Made by a program: the position numbers and the translations under genes. Below are positions 10,913-21,099 of a stretch of DNA of 64,000 bases, one piece after another. The stretch is from Cercospora beticola (Eukaryota; Ascomycota; Dothideomycetes; Mycosphaerellales; Mycosphaerellaceae), in the NCBI RefSeq assembly GCF_033473495.1, contig NC_088937.1:434001-498000 (forward strand), in the 5' to 3' direction. The first letter of the stretch is position 1. Each line of letters opens with the position of its first letter. The notes beneath the pieces are model-generated. The model had not been told where the DNA came from. It saw only the letters and a program-made list of their open reading frames with translations, and searched no databases.

Positions 10913-13900
10913 TCATCTGTAAAAGCAGCGCAGTGCAAAGTAGTAGTTGTCTCGCGCTGGATTTCCGGATGCTGGAGCACAGTCCAGCACGTCTACTCCC
11001 GTGAATTCTAGGCAAGTAGCCTCATACCCACCGTCACAAGTGATGAAGCCCGGTGGCCCATCCGGATCGCCTTCATAAGTGCAATCATCACGGCCTTCGA
11101 GGTCGAATGGACCAAGAGAGTCGGGAAATTTTGGCGGCGAGGACCGGCCGACGCCCTTGCGCACAGCCTGAGGGAAGTCGTTCTGGTTGCAGAAGTTTGA
11201 GCTCACTTCCTCTCCGATTGGCACCGTGATGCCGACCCAGCTCCAATTAATGGTCGCGCCACCGATGCTTCCCACAACGATCTCGCGTGCAAGGATGACG
11301 AAGGTATAGTCATTCGGAACTGAGGTGGGAGCCGGTGGATCTGTCGTCGTGGGCCTCGTTATGGTTGGTCCTGTGGGCAAACGAGTGATACTTATTGTAG
11401 CTGATGGACCTGGCAATGATGTATAAGCGCAGCTGTTTGGAGGATCCGTAGCCGTGGACTGAGGAAATGTCGAACCATCACACACGCAGTAAGCTCGGGT
11501 GATACCCTGGCCAGGTTGCTGGTTCTGTGTTCTGCAGGATATGTACGAAGCGGTGGTGCTCGGTCGCGGCGTAGTCACTGGTCTTGAAGTTGTTCCTCCG
11601 CCTCCATTTCCACCACCAGGAATTGGAACATCGACATTTGGCTCGGTTGGTTCTCCATTCTCGTCAAGAGGCGCCGTGTACCCCTCTTCTATGAACAGAG
11701 GACAAGATTCGGCGGATGAGGAGCTACTGCTAGCTGATGAAGTGGTTCGAGTAGGTGACTCGCCTGGAGGTGGTGTTGGGGGAGGGGGGCCTGGGGGAGG
11801 TGGAAAGCCGCCCGGAGGAGGATTGCCGCCGGGAAAGTCTACGCATCCTAGGCCCAAGCAAGGACCGTTATCGCAGCCGATTCCAATGCAGTTGCAGCCC
11901 AACCCGAGAGGGGAACAAGGCTCAGGCCTCGAGCATCCGAATTCGCATGGCTCTCCGCAACCATCCTCGCAAATTGGCCCAGGCGTGCCGGTTGAGACAG
12001 TGACTGTGGGCGGGCAGTCTCCACAGCTTGTAGGGGGTGGAGGCTGCGTTGTCTGATCCGGAGGTTGTGTTGGCTGACCTGTTGGGATGGTTGTCGTTTG
12101 TCCTGGGGTAGTGATGGTTGGCGACTGGCCCGGTGGCAAAACTGTTGTTGAAGATGTGACAGAAGGATCCGAAACTGTGGCACCGACAGATGGGAAAGGT
12201 CCCAGCAGAAATGTGTATGTGGCACCTTCGATAGTGGTTTCTTCATCATTCTCCGAGATCCTGTACACCGTGCTCGATTGAGTCAAGGTTACTGGTAGTG
12301 TCAGAATTCATTCAAATCGATAGATATGGTTGGATTCTCTTACATGGCGGGAATTTTAGACTGCTCGTCAATGTCGCTATCGACTGATCTGTGTTTGTCC
12401 ATACCCAATTCCAGACATTGATGGCAGTAGTCGTAACTGCAGGGACGGTGATCACGGTGACTGACTATACATTAGCACAGCAATAAATTACCGGCGACGT
12501 ACTGCTCACCAGTTGTAGTCGTGAATGAAAGCGTTTCTGTCATTGTCGCACCATCAGGATTCCGACGTGTTACCACATCGTTCCATGCGTTCACCACTGT
12601 CGATGTGATGGGAGGCGGAGAGATGGTCGTAGTGTAGGGCAACTGCCAGGGCGGAAATACGAAGGTGCATGGGGGTTGACAGAAAGCGACTGGGTTGGGA
12701 TCGGAATAGATGGAGGGATCAATGAGAACCACCTCGCCATTCTCACCGCCGCCACCGCCATTGCTACCATTTCCACTGCGAGTGCCAGTAATGTCAAGGT
12801 CGATGGCCTGGCAATGAAGGCATTAGCATCACGACCCACACATCACAAGTCAGGTGCAGCTTACCCAGTCAGAGATCCCTCCAAGGCCGAGACCGCGAGC
12901 CCAGTCCGTCCGAGAGTCATAGGTAGATTCCGTGGCCCACGACACCCATTCAGTCTCATCGTAGACCAGTATGTTACCAGCTTCCTCGGTATAGTATTCC
13001 TGAACGCTGTGCTGGCCCCCTTCTATGATTTCGCGGATCTCCAGGTTGGAAAGGTAACCGCCTACTCCAGTGCAACGGCCAGGCGCTGCACCGCTGGACG
13101 GCCCACTGAAAGTGCACTCTCCAGTGTAGCAGCCGGCAGAGCTCATTTTAAAGCTGCGCCCGTAGAGAGCTTGACCAAGCAAGAGTTTGTTTGCAGGGAC
13201 TCCCGCTTTCGTAACCATGGAAAGCGCCGTTTCAGTCTCTGTCTGGTTGATGTGTGAACGAAGGCAATTGCCGTTAGGACATCCTGGTGAAGTCCACTTG
13301 TTACCATAGTCCCATTGCCCATGAAGATCGTAGGTCATGTAGACAATGTAGTCAACCACCTGTGAGATCTCTGCGATGGGAAATGCTTTGAGGTACCAGA
13401 ATGATGCAGGTGCGGCGATGCCGATTGTGTATTGCGACGGCAGAGCTGCACGAACAAGCTTGAGAAACTCAAGGTAGTCGAGTCCTCTTTCTGGTGCGTC
13501 AACAGGAATGCCCGAGCCTTGACCATCGGGAGCCCCAGGGTACTGTCGCGTATGTTAGTTACCAGATACAGCAAGTTTGAGTGGGCAGAGTCTTCCTCAC
13601 CTCCCAGTCAAAATCGACTCCATCCAAGCCTTCTCGCTGGACGAAATCGGCCATATTGTTCGCGAAAGTCTGTCTGTTCGCTGGCAAAACTCCTTGTCGG
13701 AAGATGTAGTAGCTCGAACGCTGGGAGAATTAGCCGTGATAATCACTATGCAGTGCGGTGTAACGAGTGACTGACCTCAGTAGAGAACGCCCAGCCGCCG
13801 AAAGATACTATACGTTTGAAGCCAGTCGCTGCTTTGAAATCGTTCCAGTCATTCTCATAGGGTGAGATCGAGGCACGGAAGTCGTCAGTGATGTCTCCAA

Positions 13901-15582
13901 ATGCCCAGTGAACGATGGTGTATTTATCAGGAATGTCAGAAATGGACATAAAGTTGCATGGACGATCAATGTGGTACGATTCGTAGTAGCCCACGTGCTC
14001 AAAGTTCGTAGGTCCTGGGCCGGTGATGATGTCGGTGCCACAATTGGATACACAGCCATTACTTCCAGGTGCAGCGGTGCCAGGATTGCCAGTCTCACTC
14101 GGACTGACTGTGCAAAACTCGCTGGTGATGCCACACTGGCCCCAGATGTTGCAGCACGCATTGAGGGGACATGGATTAAAGTCGATCCAGTCATCGGGAT
14201 CTGTAGGACGTGTGCTTATATCATCCAGAGGAGCTTGAGGTCCACAGACAGCGTTGGAAACTTCCGCTGGAAATGGCGGCGTTCCAGTGCTGAGGCATAT
14301 CTTGGCCCCCAGAAGGATATTCTCGCAGCCCATCCATCCCCAAGTTTGAGTGTTCCGGGCAAGTATGTCGTCGACGGTCATCTGGTGGGCTTCAGCAATA
14401 TCGAAACATGTGTCTCCAGCTTCTACAGTGTATGCAACACACTGGCCATCGGCGCCCGGTTGTGGCGAGAAGTCAGGAAGATCACCGCTGGAGCAGCAAA
14501 CGTACTTTGGCATCTGTTAGCATGGATATATCTCGAGAAGTGGCAGTGAGTACCTCGTCAGGTTTGAGACTGGTGCAAAGACCGTTTCTGTTATAACGTT
14601 CCATTTCTGACTGCGGGATTCCACATCGTTGAGCGACCGAGAAGCACCCATCTCCGGCTTGCACTGCGAAGGTCAGTTCTCAGTCCATTACTCAAAGCAC
14701 TTGCAAAGACATACCCTGTGTGTATCGGCACGTATCTCTACGCTGAAGCGATGATCTCGCATCGAGTCTGGTATCTGCAGGCTCACTGTCTGTACTAGGC
14801 ACCACTGAGACGTCGCTTCCGGGCATAATATTGACCGTGACACGTTCCCAAGTGATAGAAGTACCACTGGTAACACATTCAGCGTCCTTCCAACTTCTCA
14901 GTGCTTCTTGCACTGCGGCCACGTCTCCGGTGGTGTCTACGACTACTCCAAAGAACTGTGGACTGATAGTGCCGTTGCCAGAGCCGCAAGCCTGTGCAAT
15001 GGTCTGCTGCGCCTGCGCACCTTGACTCAAGAACGAGCCTAGACGTGACACAGCGGAATGCGCGCTGGCTGATTCGACCTGCGATCCAGAAAATAACCCT
15101 GCAATTGTCTGGCCAGCTCTCGAGAAGAGGATTGTGTTCTCACGAACACCATTCTGGAGATATGTCTGCAGTCCACTCAATGCAGACTGTGCACTTGCAG
15201 CATCGGCCGAAGGGCTTCCAGAAGTACTAAGGGTGACCAGACTTGACTCAGGAACTGTTTGGTTGAAAGAGAGCTGCTGCCTCTTCACGATGCGACTGCC
15301 GACGTTCGTGTCCTCGCCGATAATGTCACCCGTAACAGTACATGCACGGAAGTACACATGTGTGTTGGGATCGTTGACCGCATTTTTGACATTCAATTGA
15401 AAGATGGTGGTACCATCGCAGCTATCGAGCTCGGCGAGATCGTAGTAGTATGTCCAAGAGGTTGGACTCTCGATATCGCAGCGAGCCGGGCATGGCGATG
15501 TCGAAGAATCGAATTGTTGTCCGTTCGCGACTTTCAGAAATGTGATTGTGCAGGCTGCCAGCCAGCTCTGGTGAATGAGCAT
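10913..15582 (-). CDS. Subgroup C (killer-toxin-like) GH18 chitinase with LysM and chitin-binding domains
   Basis: Eight exons: 15582-14715, 14663-14554, 14504-13776, 13720-13601, 13542-12865, 12807-12510, 12460-12344 and 12291-10913. Together they give 1432 residues, and all joins keep frame. A signal peptide is followed by an N-terminal region of about 260 residues, LysM at about 285-335 and 346-400, and a Cys-rich ChtBD1 at about 411-460. The GH18 barrel spans about 495-835, with the catalytic motif D-G-V-D-F-D-W-E at 602-609 (acid Glu609). The remaining 600 residues hold Thr/Pro-rich linkers, a CxC-rich block, a Gly/Pro hinge and a conserved-looking C-terminal module. This order defines fungal subgroup C chitinases, related to the chitinase subunit of the Kluyveromyces killer toxin. 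These act outside the cell on chitin, in mycoparasitism, self-wall turnover or antagonism. It is flanked by a LysM gene and a divergent secreted nuclease-like gene. The 14505-14553 acceptor could alternatively be at 14514. Confidence 0.92.
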
Positions 15583-16545
15583 TGTGATTGCAATGCAGAC
15601 AACCAGTCGTTATTGGTGGCGAGTGTGAAAGATTGCGGCATGCAAAATCAGTCCGTAGACAAAATACCGCTGAACAGAGTGACTCCTCGCGCTTCCTTTT
15701 CCTTTCGTCATTGCTCGGCCTGGGTGGCTATGGAATTCCGTCCATAGCATATGGTCGATCATCGGCCCAATTCGCCTCGAAGACTTTTGTCCACGGCATC
15801 ATGGCCAAGACGGTCCGGCATGAAGGGTCAATCTCTGAGATCCTGCTCGCATACTCGATGTAACACTGCCCTCACCGGTCATGCTCGCTGTCATGGGACA
15901 TTGATATTTCATTGCGTCAAAATGTACAAATGAACAGGAGGCGATGTTGTGTAGTGGTGGAGCTCCAAGCCTGGGCATGATGTTAGTGCTACTGGCGTCG
16001 ATTTTGAGTTTACTGGCAGCTGTATGAGGCCTAGCGTCACCGTCCTATGCACAAAGCAGCTTCCCGCTTCGCACCCGAGGTACGCCAAGCCTTGCTCAAT
16101 ATAAATCTCTTTCTCGAAGGATCAATTCACGGACTGGGCATTCGAATGCTCATACCCGATCCAGGAACATCCGCGCAATGAGTTGTTGCACAACATGCTC
16201 AGCTGTCCTTGTTTGGCTGAAATGAGCAGACATTCCACCATGGCAATAATCCCCACCCTGAGCAATCCTCGCTCACCTCATCGCTTGCAAGCCTCCAAGA
16301 TCAATGTGGCCGTCAAATGCAACCACGGCACGAATGGCTTCCGCCCTGGTGCGTCGCCACAGGGTCATAATTTGCTACAAGCATGAGATAGCCAGACTCG
16401 TCTGAGCATGAGAATTGGAGCCAAGAATCCTTCGACTGCCGGCGTAGCATGATGTCGTGAAAAGATACAGAGAACCTCGCGATCATGGTCTCAGCTGCAT
16501 CCGTATCTTCAATTTTCTGGTCGTTTTTCCACAATCGTTGTCAAG
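15583..16545. promoter_or_regulatory. Divergent intergenic region of chitinase and nuclease-like genes
   Basis: About 960 bp separates the start codons of two divergently transcribed secreted-protein genes, so the two could share control elements. A TATAAAT lies at 16100-16106, about 440 bp upstream of the right-hand ATG, which is far for a core promoter without a long leader. No specific operator was recognised. Confidence 0.4.
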
Positions 16546-17449
16546 ATGATCATTCTACGACTCATTGCGTTAGCCGCTGCTGTTGTTGCCCAAAACCCTC
16601 CCCAGGTCAACTTCATGCTGAGCTGTGGTCTCTATCCACAAGTTTGCAACAACAAGTGCTATGCTGTTTTTCGAGGAGGTGCCCCGAGAACCGTCACTTG
16701 GAGTGGCTTGACACAGGCGCAAACTGCTGGACGACGCCGCATTGCTGGCACAGAGCCTAATCCTTGCTGCAATGGAAGGATCACGGCGCCACCGGTCTGC
16801 TCAAACACTGACGGCACCGAGACTACGTGTACAAGTCCTGACGAGTACCCGTATGCTTCGACTGATGAGTTTGGCAATGGACCGGCTCCTAATGGTCCAA
16901 CATTTATCAGATGCACTGGTATTGATGAAAATGTATATGAGGGTATGCAGGACTACAACAATGGCATACTTCGAGCTAGAGTTGCAGATGGAGGGTGTGG
17001 ACAGATAAGAGGCTGTAGGATCACGATTGGCTTCCAGTTTGTTGGTATCTACTCCGACGCGTGCATTAATGGGGCCAATGCTGTGAACGATGGCCACTAT
17101 TGGCAGTACAATGGAGCCTACTCGTTGGTACCAAGAGGTAAATGCCCATTTCCGAGCATCAGTATCATCGTATGCTAAACTTTCGACAGATGGAGAGGAG
17201 TCCCGCCTACCTCTGTATCAGAGAGCAGATCCGCCTCTAGAGTTGGCAATTGCTCCAGAGAGACGTCGAGAGCTCGTGCTGGACAATGGAGACCATGTCA
17301 TCGTGGCTCCAGAGGCAGATGGCGACCCAGAACGGGCATGGATTGGCGAAGTATGGATGATGGGGGCCAATGGCACTGCAACAGTCGTGCGGGAGCTCTT
17401 TGGAGATGAGAAGAGCGAGCCGTTCAGACCCGGAAATATGACCTTGTGA
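16546..17449 (+). CDS. Secreted NucA/NucB-type nuclease domain protein
   Basis: Two exons (16546-17137 and 17190-17449) joined over a 52-bp intron with a GCTAAAC branch site give 283 residues. A short signal peptide covers about residues 1-15. The central region resembles the deoxyribonuclease NucA/NucB domain. A C-x6-D-E-Y-P-Y-A-S-T motif has the D-E pair at residues 99-100, matching the family's catalytic C-D-E-Y-P-F-A-S-T hallmark. An acidic I-D-E-N....G segment follows further on. Many cysteines suggest a disulfide-bonded extracellular fold. NucB enzymes are metal-dependent extracellular DNases. The C-terminal 85 residues encoded by exon 2 are acidic and not recognised. The gene is divergent from the killer-toxin-like chitinase, so it is a candidate cargo or partner of it; that link is inference from position only. 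Family call rests on one motif region. Confidence 0.68.
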
Positions 17450-17566
17450 AAGGTCTTGTCACTAGTGAATTTCGGCCTCTAGCGATGAGACAGATACATA
17501 GCCTGTGGAGGCTTCGAGCATACGAATGGCGTGCGAGTGATGGAAATAATGCTCCACTCTAGGATC

Positions 17567-18082
17567 TCACCCTTGCCTACGTTCTTTGAGCGCAGCCTCT
17601 CTGAGGACTCCATCCTCTGTTGCTTGCGCCGCGGCTTGGTCTGCCTCGATATTATCGCTCTCATAAGCCATCTCATAGCACATCAACTGGCTGTACGCAA
17701 CCTGAAATTCTGCACGCACAGTCTTGATCTCACCCTCCTCCCCCAGGAACGGTGCTTGCACCAGCAACACCGTATCGTCCTGAAGTGTCCTCTCATCCAT
17801 GACGATGAAAAGGGAACAGCGAATATCGGACTCGTTCTCTATACGCAGTTTGCGCAGCAGCTCAAGGCATTCTTGGGCTGTCTTGTCTTTGAAAGGTGCT
17901 TGACTCGTGCCAAGGTCGTCCCCGATCTCGGATTCATCAGAATATGTCGCCGTGAGATCGTCGATGAAAGCCATATAGCAGATCATCTGGTTCTTGTAGT
18001 TTTGATTGGCTTCGATGAAACGGTCTTTGACCTGTATGTGGTATGAATTCATGGAAGTACACGCCACAGTATGGTGATGCAT
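17567..18082 (-). CDS. Uncharacterised protein with an internal repeat (possibly DUF6924-like)
   Basis: An open frame of 171 residues from ATG 18082. A second ATG lies 10 codons in and is an equally likely start. The central part reads S-L-F-I-V-M-D-E-R-T-L-Q-D-D-T-V-L-L-V, and the end contains E-D-G-V-L-R. Both resemble my recollection of the small DUF6924 family, but this is weak. A segment near residues 28-42 (Y-K-N-Q-M-I-C-Y-M-A-F-I-D-D) resembles one near 130-145 (Y-S-Q-L-M-C-Y-E-M-A-Y-E-S-D). The protein may therefore be one and a half copies of a repeated domain, perhaps with its first copy truncated at the N-terminus. No signal peptide or membrane segment. It lies just downstream of, and convergent with, the nuclease-like gene (117 bp apart). 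Function unknown. Confidence 0.5.
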   Translation of the reverse strand: MHHHTVACTSMNSYHIQVKDRFIEANQNYKNQMICYMAFIDDLTATYSDESEIGDDLGTSQAPFKDKTAQECLELLRKLRIENESDIRCSLFIVMDERTLQDDTVLLVQAPFLGEEGEIKTVRAEFQVAYSQLMCYEMAYESDNIEADQAAAQATEDGVLREAALKERRQG

Positions 18083-19568
18083 ACATCAGATGGTATGTTG
18101 GCAGCACAACATATTGGAGTCATTCGTCCGAAATCAATCATTTGGTCGTCGATAGACATCTTGATGAATTGCTTTTGTGCTGAAGCGCTGTGCTTTCGTA
18201 AACAGAAGTAAGCAGCGGAAGATCGAATTGACGAAGCTGTGTCGAAGGAATGCTGAGGGAAACCACTAGCGCCACTACTAGTGGCAAAGGATCAAGGTCC
18301 TAGTGAGCGCCAAGGTGCGTGTGCCTGCAACCTGTGTCCTGAGACCCACTACTCACGTCACCTCCACACTCAGCCACGATGAGTATTGGAGCACGTTTGT
18401 GCGACATAGATAAGACTTGCCTGAAAAGATCAACATGGTTACTGGAATTGCATGTGTAGCGATTCGCAAAATCATGCGATGATTCTGAGAATAGACGCTC
18501 ACATGAGACTCCACAACTCATGGGCTTGCACAACAGCGACAGTACAAGAATACACAGCCGTATAAGAGCTGGCGAGTGGTGTTGGAAAGATGCTAACGTG
18601 AGATCAGCCCGTCTCCATACAATGCTGAAAACGGTCGTCGCAGATTGAAGGGAGATAGAAGGGTGAGAAAAGTGATCTGTAAGCGCGGAAGCGGAGGAAA
18701 AGTGGTGCGTCATACAGTACTCAATAGATGGCCGTTGGTCGTCAACAGAGAACAAATAGCTTTCTTCGGATTTATCGTATTCCTCTGATGCTTTGATGGA
18801 GATGTCTTGGAAGTTGTGGACGTATGTCACCTCTTCTCGAATGATGAGCAAAGGCAGGATCCTATGAGACCGACCCGCGCTTTGTGGACATCTGGGCGCT
18901 ATAGCGGCCAAAAGTGAAGATGAGTTGGCAAGTTGTTCGGAACGGAGTGTTGTTATCCCGAATGAGAGCTGCAGTGGTAAGGTAGGATCATAGGAGGTAG
19001 GCCATACATAACTTCCGCAAAACATCGTCTGCTACGGATCTAGCCGTGATCGACAACAAGGATCAAGGATCGGCATCGTTCTCGTTCCTGCTTGTCACGA
19101 AATGCCGAGGCTGCACTTTGCACGTCTCCAAAGTGTCACATCGTCCGCTAATCTTCTGGCAATCATCTGTATCACATGAATGCGAGCTTGTCACATTCTA
19201 TGCGTTCACACCTTCGTCTATTGAGTTTCTTCCGAGTGAATTGGCATACCATTCGGCGACTTTTCGGCGCCGAACCAAGCAGCAGCCTCCCAACTTCACA
19301 TGCAAAATTACTAAAGTGAGAGAGGCAACATATTGTCCACAACCTTGGTCACTATTGTTCTATTGTTCCAATTGGACCTGGCTCTGTGCGACTTTTGAGT
19401 ACAACAGCACTTCGCTCCGCACCTCTACAAACCACTCGCTGTCCAAGGAAAATCAACTCCAAATCATCGCAAGAGCAATCGAGCTTCGACAGATTCCAGC
19501 ACCGAGTCGAGTCGAGTCGAGTCTCTGCAACCGGGCCCGAATTCTGTCATCGATCAAAATCCACCACC
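18083..19568. other. Intergenic region, no supported gene
   Basis: About 1.5 kb. A 241-codon frame on the minus strand (18300-19025) is long but has no recognisable domain or intron logic. The plus frame 19046-19600 runs through the DUF829 gene start in another frame. The right-hand part should be the promoter and leader of the DUF829 gene. Confidence 0.4.
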
Positions 19569-20716
19569 ATGGCAGCCGGCAAAGCACCCGATGGCTTTGA
19601 AGTCCTTACAGAAACAATTTCCATCCAACGGCCTGAGACCAACGCATCGAGCGACGAAACCCCGCCTCCCCTATTCGTTATCTGCAGCTGGATGGCCGCT
19701 TTCCCGAGACACATCCAGAAATACACCGACCAATACAAGAAGCTCTATCCTTCGTCGACGATCCTTCTCATCCAGTCTACCTGGAAAGATGTTTCTGGGA
19801 CTGATAAGTTTATGGTATGCCCCTCCTCACTATAGATACTTGAGAGACAGATATCCGTTTCTCGTCCTGATGGAATTACCGACTGACCTTACAAAAACAG
19901 AAACCCCGCCTGGCAATCGCGGTCTCTATCATCCAAGACCACCTTCTCCAAACCTCCTCAAAATCAACATCTACAACCTCTCGCCCTCCTCCTTCCCCCA
20001 AAATTTTCCTCCACATCTTCTCCAACGGCGGCGCCACAATCGCCAACCACCTCAGCATCCAACTCAATTCCTCCCTCTCATCCTCCCCTTCCCTTTCCCC
20101 TTCGACCCACAATTCCTCCCACCAACCCGGCTCCATCTTCTCCCGCCTAATCCTCGAATGCACCCCCTCCCGCCCCAACACCTCCCAAGCCGTCCTTGCC
20201 GTAGCCTCCGCCGCTCTCCCCGCTTCCAAACCCTTCCTCCTCCGCCTTCTAGGAAAATTCCTCATCCGCTGCTTCGTCTCCTACGGATTCTGGAAATGTT
20301 GGGTATTGGGCAAGGAGAATATGGTTGATAAGTTGAGGAGGAGATTGAATTCACCTTTTCTCACAAACAACACCAAATCCGAGTCGACGAATCCGAGTGA
20401 CGCTGTCTCGATGAAGAACGAGGAAATAGAGAGAAACGAAAACGGCCTCACAGTCCCAAAGGAGGAGATTTGGGATGCAAGCATCCCGAGATTGTACATG
20501 TACTCGAAATCTGATGAAGTGGTTTCTTGGCAGGATGTGAGAGATCATGCGAAGGAAGCGAGAGATGTGAAAGGGTTTGAGAATGTGAGAGAGGAAGTTT
20601 TTGAGAAGGCGCCGCATGTGGGGTTGCCGAGGGAGGATTTTGAGAGGTATTGGGGGGTTGTGGAGGGGTGGTGGAAAGGGGAAGAAGTAGATGGTGGCGG
20701 TGGGGCTGTGTTATAG
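19569..20716 (+). CDS. DUF829/TMEM53-like alpha/beta hydrolase
   Basis: Two exons (19569-19814 and 19901-20716) joined across an 86-bp intron give 353 residues. The ATG at 19569 sits in a good context (CCACCATGG). The family features are visible. P-L-F-V-I-C-S-W-M-A-A lies near residue 35, and S-S-T-I-L-L-I-Q-S-T-W follows. The nucleophile-elbow-like H-I-F-S-N-G-G-A lies near residue 118. A late Y-M-Y-S-K-S-D-E-V-V aspartate is typical of the alpha/beta hydrolase acid. TMEM53/DUF829 proteins are membrane-associated, often at the nuclear envelope or ER, and their substrates are mostly unknown. A Ser/Pro-rich insertion near residues 100-155 looks lineage-specific. A Gly-rich acidic C-terminal end follows. 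No partner genes are evident nearby. Confidence 0.8.
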
Positions 20717-21099
20717 GTGGAGGGGAGATGGGGAACGGGAGATGGGGGACGGGAGATGGGGGACGGAAGGAAAGGGGAGGAGGTGTATGTTTGATGGATT
20801 GGGGGTTTGTAGATATCGTAGTGGTATGCGATGGAATGTATAAATAATGAAACACACAGCACAATGCTGGTCAGAGAAGGCTCAATCCATCGATGTTTCT
20901 TGTTTCCGCTTATCAATCGTATACTTGCTATTTGGGTATATAATGTTTCATCATATTCATGTTCTCGTAAATTTTTGCGCACTGTTCATTCTGATAAATG
21001 TGATCGCCCACTCCACACTGCAACTACATCTCAACGAACAGTCCTTAGGGCTCTCAGTCATATCCGCTTTCATGCTTCGCTCTTTCCCGCTTTTCTCCC
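20717..21099. other. Intergenic region with purine-rich 3' UTR
   Basis: About 380 bp between convergent genes. It includes a G-rich tract (about 20720-20790) with a short unit of the form GGGA-GATGGGG repeated several times. No gene recognised. Confidence 0.45.

Noticed and set aside
14505..14513. Acceptor at 14514 giving a 40-bp intron in the chitinase
   Set aside because: The acceptor nine bases further on gives a 49-bp intron, better branch-site spacing, and a chitinase-like Y-V-C-C-S-S-G after the join.
18300..19025. A 241-codon minus-strand frame
   Set aside because: Long for chance, but no domain, signal peptide or plausible splice partner; amino acid composition is not gene-like.
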